Below, piece by piece: positions 33,541 to 40,251 of a DNA stretch of 40,251 nucleotides. The first letter of the stretch is position 1, and every line of letters starts with the position of its first letter. The stretch is from Desulfovibrio sp. GTDB taxonomy: Bacteria; Desulfobacterota; Desulfovibrionia; Desulfovibrionales; Desulfovibrionaceae. The position numbers and the translations under genes were made by a program. A model generated the notes under the pieces. The model did not search any database. It worked only from the letters and a program-made list of their open reading frames with translations, and was not told the origin of the DNA. Where the stretch lies: positions 1 through 40,251 of the forward strand of contig JAITHT010000024.1 in the NCBI GenBank assembly GCA_031279825.1, read 5' to 3'.

Positions 33541-33663
33541 GAACCGCTGATTTAATCCCCAGTATATGATCGCCAACACGTTGCATTTTCATTAGATCTG
33601 GAGAAGTCTCGCTATAAGACTGTCGTTTGGCCTTCGAGAACCGGCCTACTCCAACCTCGAGGG
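33541..33663 (-). other. possible C-terminal fragment of a transposase-like gene
   Basis: Minus-strand translation of this gap gives an uninterrupted protein-like stretch, ALEVGVGRFSKAKRQSYSET followed by SPDLMKMQRVGDHILGIKSA, ending VP and a stop at about 33541. It has no start codon in good context and begins right at the mltB stop. I do not recognise the family with confidence; the composition is that of a real protein end rather than chance. It abuts repeat copy 3. Confidence 0.25.
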
Positions 33664-33672
33664 CGTTGCTAT

Positions 33673-34998
33673 TTATTGCAAGATGCTCTGATAGCTGCCG
33701 AGATATGGTATTTTGGCGCCGTAGCGTCGGGTCCGTCGAAGACCGGGGGCGTCGAGGGTGTGGGAAAAGGCGGAGCCGATGCCTGCCAGAGCGTTGTGCC
33801 CGGCCGGCACTTTGCCGGCTATAGCCCGGCTTATGCGGTTGGAAACGCCAAGCACGCGCGCCGCGTAGACGTTATCCCGGTTGTAAGTTCTGATGACCGC
33901 AAGCTGTTGCGCGTGCGTCTTTGCATCACGCCAGCCGTTGGCATCCAGGTAGTTCGCCACGCTGTACATCGCGTCAAGGGGGGAAAACAAATCCACCTTG
34001 CCGTCCTTGTCGCCGTCCACGCCATAGAATGCGGCGCTGGAAGGCATAAACTGGCAGATGCCGATGGCGCCGTAAATCGAGCCGGGTATCTTGCCCGCGT
34101 CAGCGCCGCATTGCCCGGCATAGCTGAGCAATTCTTTGACTTCATTATAGGCCCAATCGGATTTAGCCTTAAGCGTGGCGCGCAACGTAGCAAGGCGGAC
34201 TCGGCGGGTCTGCCCGGCGTTGCCCCTTTGTCCCAGAAGATCCGGCGTGGAGGTGGCCGCCATGCTGGCAAGAGCCCGCAGAGCACTGTCGTTGCCGAGA
34301 TCAAGACCGAGATTTGTTTCCACCAGCAGGACGGCGATGATCACCCGGGTCGGGACGCCGTATCTGTCTTCAATGGCCGCCAGATCGAAGGCGTATTTTT
34401 TTATGAATTCCATGCAACTGCCGATAGTCACGTCGGAAAGGGGCTGCTCATAATTTTCCGGCGGTTCAGGGGTAGCGTTGCCGGCGCGGTTGATGCCGAT
34501 ACCGCCCACGCCGTAAAGTTCGGAAATTTTGGCCGCCATATAGGCAGGAGAATATGATCGCGAGCCAAGAGAGATAAAAAGTTTTTCCATCTGTTTTCGT
34601 TCAAAGCCGTCCGCCTCCAGGCGCTCAAGGAGAGAATGCCACGCGTGATCCAGCGCGGGAGTCGCGTTTGGGGTCGGCGTGCCGTCTGCCGCCTCGTCGG
34701 CGATTTGGCGCGAGCGGTTTTCTTGAGGCGGCTTTTTTGAAGCGGGCGTTTTTCCGGATTGTGCTTCCGTCTGTATGTGGGTGGAGTTGCGGGCGTTGTC
34801 GTCCGGGGGAAAAGAAGGGACTCCCGTGACGTTGCCACAAAATTCCAGAGAGTTCCGTTTTTCGGCGGCCCGAGCCGTTAGGGAGACAAAGACGATGGAC
34901 GGCATTACGATGCAGCCGAGCGCCAGGCAAAGGACGACACGCCGGAAAAAGCCGGAAGGAAAAGCGGACGGCAAGCGCGTATGCAATACCATGAACAT
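33673..34998 (-). CDS. lytic murein transglycosylase, MltB family
   Basis: The 441-residue product cleaves the glycan strand of peptidoglycan to leave 1,6-anhydromuramic ends, acting in the periplasm. A signal peptide (hydrophobic 20-40, cut after ARAA near 45) is followed by a Pro/Thr/Asn-rich linker to about 115, then the SLT family 3 catalytic domain: DLAAIEDRYGVPTRVIIAVL, with catalytic Glu at residue 227 in VETNLG, then SDWAYNEVKELL, and GAIGICQFMPSSAAFYGVDG with DKDGKVD. Asn/Leu-Gly replaces the Tyr-Gly more usual after the catalytic Glu. It starts 3 bp after the cbiA stop, so the two are probably transcribed together. Confidence 0.92.
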   Translation of the reverse strand: MFMVLHTRLPSAFPSGFFRRVVLCLALGCIVMPSIVFVSLTARAAEKRNSLEFCGNVTGVPSFPPDDNARNSTHIQTEAQSGKTPASKKPPQENRSRQIADEAADGTPTPNATPALDHAWHSLLERLEADGFERKQMEKLFISLGSRSYSPAYMAAKISELYGVGGIGINRAGNATPEPPENYEQPLSDVTIGSCMEFIKKYAFDLAAIEDRYGVPTRVIIAVLLVETNLGLDLGNDSALRALASMAATSTPDLLGQRGNAGQTRRVRLATLRATLKAKSDWAYNEVKELLSYAGQCGADAGKIPGSIYGAIGICQFMPSSAAFYGVDGDKDGKVDLFSPLDAMYSVANYLDANGWRDAKTHAQQLAVIRTYNRDNVYAARVLGVSNRISRAIAGKVPAGHNALAGIGSAFSHTLDAPGLRRTRRYGAKIPYLGSYQSILQ

Positions 34999-35001
34999 GC
35001 C

Positions 35002-36678
35002 TTAAGTTCGTTGAGAGTCGCGTTTCCACTCCGCGCAGAGGGAGGTGAAGTTTCGCGCCCAGTGAGGAAGCGCCGGAGCAAATACATGGGTGTAAGCGGC
35101 AAAGGTATTGCGGAAAAGCAGGCCGTCAAAGCCCTTCTGATCCGGGGAGGAACACATGCCGCAACCTTTATGCAGACGCAGAATATATGCATGAGAAATT
35201 TGACTATCCGCACCGGAAGCGGCTTGGCAGGGTTTTCTCTCCACGCTGCCATGCCGGGGCACGCAACGGGAGAAGTGAAATTCGTGTCCGCGAAAACGCG
35301 TGCCGTGAGGATGGAAAGGGTTGGGCGCCATCACTTCAGCCTCGACATAGCCGAGCCCTTGAGGGCGGGAGTGTAATTCGACGGAACAGGCGAACACCCC
35401 GGCCATGGAAAAGGCCGCGTCGTTCATGCGCAGTTCTTCGGCCAGATACATGAAGCCGCCGCATTCGGCATAGATGGGCAGCCCGCTGCGTGATAAAGAC
35501 GCCACTTTTTCGCGGCAGAAAAGGTTGGCGGCAAGAGCTTCGGCATGCAATTCCGGCTGGCCGCCGCCGATGTAGAGGCCGTCCAGGCGATCCCACGCAT
35601 TGGCCTCCTGGATGTTTTCGTCCGTGCGCGACGCGCGCCGGTTTTTGCCTTCGAGCAGGGAGAGCGGGACGAGCGTAGCGCCGGCAGCGCGCAGGGCGGC
35701 CAGATTTTCTTCGTAGTAAAACCAGAAGGCCGCGTCACGCACATAGCCGATGCAAGGCCGGCATTCCTCCCGCTCGGATTCCGGGTGTGGAGAGGGGCCG
35801 CTTTTACCGCTCCGGACGGGGGATCCGGTTTGCGCTCGCGGCTTTGCCGCAGGGGAAGCGCCGTGCGCCGACGGGAAATAGGGGGCAGGAGTGGTTTCTT
35901 GTACGGCGCAGAGCGTTGCGCCATATTCAGGGCACGGCGTATGAGGAGAGTCTGCGGGAGATGGGCATGCCTCATCCGGCGGCAGGGCGGGGGCTGTTGC
36001 CGCGAGTCGGGAGATCTCCTCCAGATCCGCATGGTCAGCCATAAAATTCGCCAGCGCGTCCAGGTTGTTATCTGCCTGCGCGTATTCGTCCAGGCCGGCC
36101 AGTCCCATATGGCGTTCCATGATAAAGGGAGGAGAGCGCCTCGGCAGAACGCCGAATACGGGTACTCCGGCGAGTTCTTCAACCGCCCGGCGCACCATGG
36201 ATTGATGACGGGGATTGCCGGTGCGGTTGAGAATCGCGCCGCCGATGTGCAATCCTTTCTCAAATTGCAGGCAGCCTTTGACGAGGGCGGCGGCCGTGCG
36301 CGTCATTTTTGTGCAGTCAATCACCAGCAGCACCGGCGCAAGGAGTATGCGGGACAGTTCGGCGGTGGAGCAGGAACCGGAGAGATCCAAACCGTCAAAA
36401 AGACCCCGATTGCCCTCAATAAGGGAAATGTCATGCCCGGCGGCTCCCTGACGGAACAGAAAGCGCAAGGCAGGGGCGGGGAGAAAGAAAGGATCGAGAT
36501 TGGCCTGGACAGAACGCGCCGCTAGAGCAAGCCATGCCGCGTCAATATAATCGGGACCTTTTTTAAAAGTTTTGACGCGCAGTCCGAAGCGGGTCAGGGC
36601 TCTGGCAAGGCCGAGACTTACCATGGTTTTGCCGGCGCCCCCGGACAGTCCGGAGATGATGATGCGCGGGATATCCAT
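35002..36678 (-). CDS. cbiA: cobyrinate a,c-diamide synthase
   Basis: The 558-residue product amidates the a and c carboxylates of cobyrinate (or hydrogenobyrinate) with glutamine and ATP, in cobalamin synthesis in the cytosol. The N-terminal dethiobiotin-synthase-like ATPase domain has the P-loop GLSGGAGKT and KTFKKGPDYIDAAWL. The C-terminal class I glutaminase domain starts at about 309 (IGYVRDAAFWFYYEENLAAL), with catalytic Cys406 in YAECGGFMYL. Between them, residues about 229-306 are a Pro/Ser/Ala-rich low-complexity insertion, making the protein about 100 residues longer than usual. GGAAGAG precedes ATG 36678. I saw no cobalamin riboswitch in the 139 bp upstream. Confidence 0.94.
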   Translation of the reverse strand: MDIPRIIISGLSGGAGKTMVSLGLARALTRFGLRVKTFKKGPDYIDAAWLALAARSVQANLDPFFLPAPALRFLFRQGAAGHDISLIEGNRGLFDGLDLSGSCSTAELSRILLAPVLLVIDCTKMTRTAAALVKGCLQFEKGLHIGGAILNRTGNPRHQSMVRRAVEELAGVPVFGVLPRRSPPFIMERHMGLAGLDEYAQADNNLDALANFMADHADLEEISRLAATAPALPPDEACPSPADSPHTPCPEYGATLCAVQETTPAPYFPSAHGASPAAKPRAQTGSPVRSGKSGPSPHPESEREECRPCIGYVRDAAFWFYYEENLAALRAAGATLVPLSLLEGKNRRASRTDENIQEANAWDRLDGLYIGGGQPELHAEALAANLFCREKVASLSRSGLPIYAECGGFMYLAEELRMNDAAFSMAGVFACSVELHSRPQGLGYVEAEVMAPNPFHPHGTRFRGHEFHFSRCVPRHGSVERKPCQAASGADSQISHAYILRLHKGCGMCSSPDQKGFDGLLFRNTFAAYTHVFAPALPHWARNFTSLCAEWKRDSQRT

Positions 36679-36694
36679 ATGACAACTCTTCCAT

Positions 36695-36706
36695 CACAAT
36701 ATTGTG
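36695..36706. promoter_or_regulatory. 12-bp palindrome upstream of cbiA
   Basis: CACAATATTGTG is a perfect palindrome 17 bp before the cbiA start, between the ribosome-binding site and a hairpin-rich stretch (36720-36800; for example GCAGGC/GCCTGC at 36756-36769). It could be an operator. The stretch on the minus strand also begins TAGAGCAGGTT near 36820, recalling the start of the dispersed repeat. Confidence 0.25.
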
Positions 36707-36817
36707 AGGTACTCCGCCCGGCGCCTGCGGCGGAAGCGTCTTTTGCCGCACGCGGGCAGGCTTGCCTGCGCTGCTTCGCCCTTGCCTCCGCCGGAGCGGT
36801 TTTACAACGAACCTGCT

Positions 36818-38527
36818 CTATACTGCGGTTATCGCGGGCACGATGATAGGGTCGCGGTCAAGGATCTTGCGGAAAAAACGGCGCAACGAGGTGCGTATGC
36901 GCTCCTGCAGCTTATCCATCTCTCCCGGGGGGTGCCCCTCAATGCTGTCCAGAATAAGGCATTTGGCATCTTCAAGCATATGACTGTATTGTTGTTCGAA
37001 AACAAAGCCTTTTGAAAATATTTCAGGCCCTTGGAGAATAGTCCAGGTGCTTTGGTCCAAAACCAGAACCACCACCACCATACCTTCGCCGCCAAGAATA
37101 TGGCGCTCCTTGAGCACGGCCTGCCCGACATCGCCGACGCCCTTGCCGTCCACCAGGATGGATTGCGCCGGAATGGGGTCTTCACGCGTGAGCATGACCG
37201 GGGTGATGGTGAAGGGCTGGCCGTCTTCAAAGATGAGGGCGTTGGTCTCATGTACGCCGCAACTGGCGGCCAGACGGGCATGCTTGACCAAGTGCCGGTA
37301 TTCGCCGTGCAGCGGAACGAAATATTCCGGGCGCACAGCCTTGATCATTGCGGTCAGCTCGCTTTGCTGGGCATGGCCTGAGGCGTGTACGGGGTGTTCC
37401 GTATCGTAGTACACTTCCGCGCCCAGGCGATAGAGACTGTTCACCAGTGTATTGACGGCCAGGGCATTGCCCGGAATCAGACGGGAGGACATGATGACCA
37501 TGTCGCCCTCATGGATGCTCAGACTTTTGTGTTCACCCGAAACAATGCGCGCCAGGGCGGACAGCGGCTCTCCCTGCGAGCCGGTGACCAGGAGCACTGA
37601 TTTGTCGTCTGACAGGGAGGGCATGCTGTTGGCGTCAAGAACGAGATTTTCCGGCGGGCGCAGGCGGGAGAGATTCCGGGCCATTTCTATGTTGTTCACA
37701 AGGCTTCTGCCGCCCACTATTACGGTACGCCCGGCTTCGGCGGCGCAGTCGAAGACCGCCTGGATTCTCTGGATGTGGCTGGAAAAGAGCGTAATAATGA
37801 TCCGGCCTGTAGCCTTGGCAAAAAAGCCGCGCAGATTGGTGAGCACCTCGTTTTCTGAAAGAGAATGGCCTTCATGTTCGATATTGGTGGAATCGGAAAG
37901 GAGGAGTGAGACCCCCCGTTTGCCGGCAAAGGATTTGAACAGGGTAAGATCAGTGCCCGGTCCTTCCGGAGGATTGGGATCAATCTTGAAATCCCCCGTG
38001 TGCACCACGCGACCGGCAGGGGTTTCCACCCCAAGAGCGTAGCTGTCGATAATGGAGTGGCAGACAGGAAAAAAATGAAAGGTTATGTCACCGAGTACAA
38101 CTGGTTTTGCGGGGGTCACGCGGATCAGTTCGCAACGGTCGAGCAGGCCGCGTTCGCGCAACTTGTGCTCTACCAGAGCCAAAGTGAAGGGAGAACCGTA
38201 AATAGGCGCGTTGAGATAGGGGACAAGCCAGGGCAGGGCTCCTATATGATCTTCATGGCCGTGAGTAAGCACTATGCCGCGAATTTCGTCCTTATGTTCT
38301 TTGATGCAGTCAAAGCGGGGAATAATAACGTCAACGCCCAGGTGGTAGTCGCTTGGGAACATAAGGCCGCAGTCGATCACGACACGGGATTGCGGTGTGC
38401 TCCAGAGCATGCAGTTCATGCCTATTTCACCGAAACCTCCCAGAGGGGTGATGGTGAGCCAGGAGCCGGGGAATGCCTGCTTGCCGGTTTTATAGCGGGG
38501 CGCGAGCCCGAATATACTGTCATCCAT
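36818..38527 (-). CDS. rnj: ribonuclease J
   Basis: The product (569 residues from ATG 38527) is an RNase J: a metallo-beta-lactamase/beta-CASP ribonuclease with 5'-3' exonuclease and endonuclease activity in RNA processing and decay. The zinc motif is LTHGHEDHIGAL, with HTGDFKIDPNP downstream; the beta-CASP part shows LLSDSTNIEHEGHSLSE, VTGSQGEPLSALARI and HASGHAQQSEL, and the C-terminal domain ends with FRKILDRDPIIVPAI. Length is standard. The frame continues upstream to 38629 through a TTG, but the extra 34 residues are unlike the family, so the ATG is preferred; it has no clear Shine-Dalgarno. It is followed by cbiA after 139 bp. Confidence 0.94.
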   Translation of the reverse strand: MDDSIFGLAPRYKTGKQAFPGSWLTITPLGGFGEIGMNCMLWSTPQSRVVIDCGLMFPSDYHLGVDVIIPRFDCIKEHKDEIRGIVLTHGHEDHIGALPWLVPYLNAPIYGSPFTLALVEHKLRERGLLDRCELIRVTPAKPVVLGDITFHFFPVCHSIIDSYALGVETPAGRVVHTGDFKIDPNPPEGPGTDLTLFKSFAGKRGVSLLLSDSTNIEHEGHSLSENEVLTNLRGFFAKATGRIIITLFSSHIQRIQAVFDCAAEAGRTVIVGGRSLVNNIEMARNLSRLRPPENLVLDANSMPSLSDDKSVLLVTGSQGEPLSALARIVSGEHKSLSIHEGDMVIMSSRLIPGNALAVNTLVNSLYRLGAEVYYDTEHPVHASGHAQQSELTAMIKAVRPEYFVPLHGEYRHLVKHARLAASCGVHETNALIFEDGQPFTITPVMLTREDPIPAQSILVDGKGVGDVGQAVLKERHILGGEGMVVVVLVLDQSTWTILQGPEIFSKGFVFEQQYSHMLEDAKCLILDSIEGHPPGEMDKLQERIRTSLRRFFRKILDRDPIIVPAITAV

Positions 38528-38598
38528 AGTTGGTATAGGTCGGTGTTTGGGAGCGCGGCGAGACTTGCGCGCATCCTCATGGATTTTTAAAAAACAGC

Positions 38599-39162
38599 TT
38601 ATAGATGTGTTGGTGACGCCACTGCCCAAAGATTGAATTCTCCGTCGCGTTCCACGCGGACGTGGAGAAAACCGGCTTCCCGCAGAGCCTTGTGCAAGGT
38701 GGCTGCCGTATAGCCGAATTTGTGCGCCATAAACGGGTTGGCGGCAAGAAAAGGCCGAAAGCCGTATAGCATGTCCAAAGGAGCAATGGGGCCTTTATTG
38801 GTCATAAATATCGTGTCCTCTTCTCTGCCCGCGGCGATGCATTCCGCAATTTGCTGCAGGTCCGGCAGCGTGATCAGCGCGTAGCCCGCCTGCTTGAGCA
38901 CTCGGTAAAATTCTCTGAGAGCGAGGGGCAGTTCATGCGGAAAAAGATGTTCCAGGTTGTGCGAGGAATACAGGGCGTCAAAGGTGCCGGAAGCAACCGC
39001 GGACATGTCGGTTATTGAGGCGACAATATCCGGATGCGCGCCGGGATTGATGTCAAGACGCACCTCAGTCCAGTCGTCGCCGTGAAAACTTTCATGCAGT
39101 TTTTCCGCCGCCAGGGGGCCACAGCCCACATGCAGCACTTTCTTGGGCGGGAGCGCCGTCAT
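38599..39162 (-). CDS. class I SAM-dependent methyltransferase
   Basis: The 187-residue product has a small class I methyltransferase fold: motif I KVLHVGCGPLAAEKLH, an acidic strand end LDINPGAHPDIVASITDM, and motif IV/post region FDALYSSHNLEHLFPHELPL with ALREFYRVLKQAGYALITLP. This SSHNLEH pattern is common in methyltransferases acting on sugars, lipids or unknown small molecules. The substrate cannot be told. The ATG overlaps the stop codon of the Tim44-like gene (ATGA), a sign of translational coupling, and RNase J follows. Confidence 0.82.
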   Translation of the reverse strand: MTALPPKKVLHVGCGPLAAEKLHESFHGDDWTEVRLDINPGAHPDIVASITDMSAVASGTFDALYSSHNLEHLFPHELPLALREFYRVLKQAGYALITLPDLQQIAECIAAGREEDTIFMTNKGPIAPLDMLYGFRPFLAANPFMAHKFGYTAATLHKALREAGFLHVRVERDGEFNLWAVASPTHL

Positions 39163-40251
39163 TGCCTATCCTCACGCTCTTCCATATCGGCAAGACGCCA
39201 CATTCCGTCCTTATTTCGTTCGCGAGCAAAACTCCAGACCTCCCGCAGTTCGGTCGGAGCGCCGTCGTTCACGCACATAAGTCCGGAAAATTCCACCTTG
39301 GCCTGGTCTTTATCTTCCCGTTGCTCCAGATCGAGCAGTTCCGCGTTAAGCAGCATAATGTGCACGCTGCTCGGCTGAAACCCGGTGGCAGCGCGTTCCC
39401 GGATCAGGCGCACCATCTCGGGGGTCATGAAGGGGGCGAGACTTTCCGTGCTGCGCGCGGCCCATGCTTCTTGCATCCGGGTATAAAAAACGCGCGCGCC
39501 TTCAAGGAAATCCTCCAGTTCAAAGCGTTCAGGCAGGATGCCGGACATGGATTTTTTTGCAGCCTCCGCATGCGCACTTGGCCAGGTCACAGCGCTCTCG
39601 CCATCAGTCCCTGGGCGTTTTGCCCAACCTTGCGCCGACCTCTGATGTCCTCTGTCCCATCCATTTTCAGGCTCGTGTCCGGGCGGCGGATGTCCAAACT
39701 CATCCGTCGGGCCGGTCAGTTGGCGATCGGCATGGCGGGACAGCGGCGTATCCGCTTTGTCCGCTTGGGGAGTTTTTCTGTCTGGAAGGCCGGATTCCCG
39801 TTCACGGGGTATATGAGCGTTTTCCCGGGCGGCATCCCGTAAGTCGTCATGAGGACGCTTACGGGGCAATTGCATGGAAGGCGGCCGGTTTTCAGCGTTG
39901 CAGGGAATATCTTTTTGTTCTTTTGTTTTCTTTGGGCCGGGAGTAAAGCGCCATACGAGCAGAAAACCGATCAGGGCCAGGATCGCGAGATCCGGGACTC
40001 CGAGCTCGTGATAAGGGAAACCGAAAACAATGGCGCCGAGCAGGCTGCCTTCCAAGGCGGTATGCAACGGAAAAACCGAAAAGGCTTCGTTGTCGGCGCC
40101 TGTATGGCCCGTAGCCGACGCATGTTTTTTTTCTCCCATGGCGAGCAGAACGCCGTCGGAAAGGCCGCCTTGTTCCGACACGCGGCGCACTGCCGGAAGA
40201 AAGGGTTCCTCTTCATCAGAACTTCCTTTGTGGTCTGAAACCCCGGCCTTC
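39159..40251 (-). CDS. Tim44-like domain protein, 5' end outside window
   Basis: The visible part has one transmembrane segment (LAILALIGFLLVWRF) preceded by a Gly-rich hydrophobic stretch, a long charged, Pro/Arg/Asp-rich low-complexity linker, and a C-terminal Tim44-like domain (FYTRMQEAWAARSTESLAPF, EMVRLIRERAATG, then VEFSGLMCVNDG and REVWSFAR). Proteins of this type in proteobacteria are membrane-anchored with unknown function. The frame has no stop up to the window edge (residues before the GTG at 40190 read SSDEEEPFLPA), so I treat the gene as partial, although GTG 40190 could be a start. It is translationally coupled to the methyltransferase. Confidence 0.75.
   Translation of the reverse strand, partial: KAGVSDHKGSSDEEEPFLPAVRRVSEQGGLSDGVLLAMGEKKHASATGHTGADNEAFSVFPLHTALEGSLLGAIVFGFPYHELGVPDLAILALIGFLLVWRFTPGPKKTKEQKDIPCNAENRPPSMQLPRKRPHDDLRDAARENAHIPRERESGLPDRKTPQADKADTPLSRHADRQLTGPTDEFGHPPPGHEPENGWDRGHQRSAQGWAKRPGTDGESAVTWPSAHAEAAKKSMSGILPERFELEDFLEGARVFYTRMQEAWAARSTESLAPFMTPEMVRLIRERAATGFQPSSVHIMLLNAELLDLEQREDKDQAKVEFSGLMCVNDGAPTELREVWSFARERNKDGMWRLADMEEREDRQ

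Noticed and set aside
36679..36817. Cobalamin riboswitch upstream of cbiA
   Set aside because: The gap is too short and I found no B12-box-like sequence; only hairpins and a small palindrome are visible.
39971..40216. Alternative ATG-started frame (40216) at the right edge with a ribosome-binding-like AAAGGAAG
   Set aside because: Its sequence is not protein-like past 30 residues and it overlaps the Tim44-like frame, whose domain is clear.

Overview
The window reads as chromosome of a GC-rich, Gram-negative, sulfate-reducer-type bacterium, most likely a member of the Desulfovibrionaceae. The reasons are the family types together: a giant LapA-like type I secreted adhesin of the kind seen in Desulfovibrio, a Tim44-like protein, an RNase J, a CbiA-type cobyrinate synthase, and a conserved rpmI-rplT-pheS-pheT cluster. 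The assignment is inference from gene content, not from a marker-gene comparison.

Left part (1-7034, mostly + strand): a short operon encodes a TolC-like outer-membrane lipoprotein, a HlyD-like periplasmic adaptor and a GT4 glycosyltransferase. It ends at a hairpin facing a convergent MscS-type mechanosensitive channel gene. A 619-bp gap follows, filled with strong hairpins and one copy of a dispersed repeat.

Centre (7035-15914): a single 2959-codon gene encodes a multidomain surface adhesin. It has an N-terminal module ending in a LapG-type di-alanine site (TTAAG), a glycine linker, eight related extracellular modules, a Calx-beta-like segment, one RTX calcium-binding block and a type I secretion tail. 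No type I ABC exporter, LapD or LapG gene lies in the window. A terminator follows the gene, and then a graveyard of decayed mobile DNA (about 16025-17152): an IS630-type transposase tail, a pRiA4b ORF-3-like fragment and a phage baseplate V gene with an internal stop.

Right of the graveyard: an EmrA-like membrane fusion protein (+), then a minus-strand group read in the order M23 peptidase, MerR-like HTH protein, ABC-F ATPase, thermonuclease. A 562-bp gap (23891-24452) carries hairpins and a second repeat copy.

From 33414 down to 24453 (minus strand) lies a long housekeeping block: promoter, rpmI, rplT, pheS, pheT, cdsA, dxr, rseP, tsaB. It looks like two conserved operons joined: translation (without infC upstream) and envelope/isoprenoid synthesis (without frr-uppS before cdsA). 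A 389-bp gap upstream of rpmI holds a third repeat copy and a possible transposase tail.

Right end (minus strand): a Tim44-like protein (5' end beyond the window), a SAM methyltransferase, RNase J, CbiA and a MltB-type lytic transglycosylase, tightly packed. I saw no tRNA, rRNA or CRISPR array.
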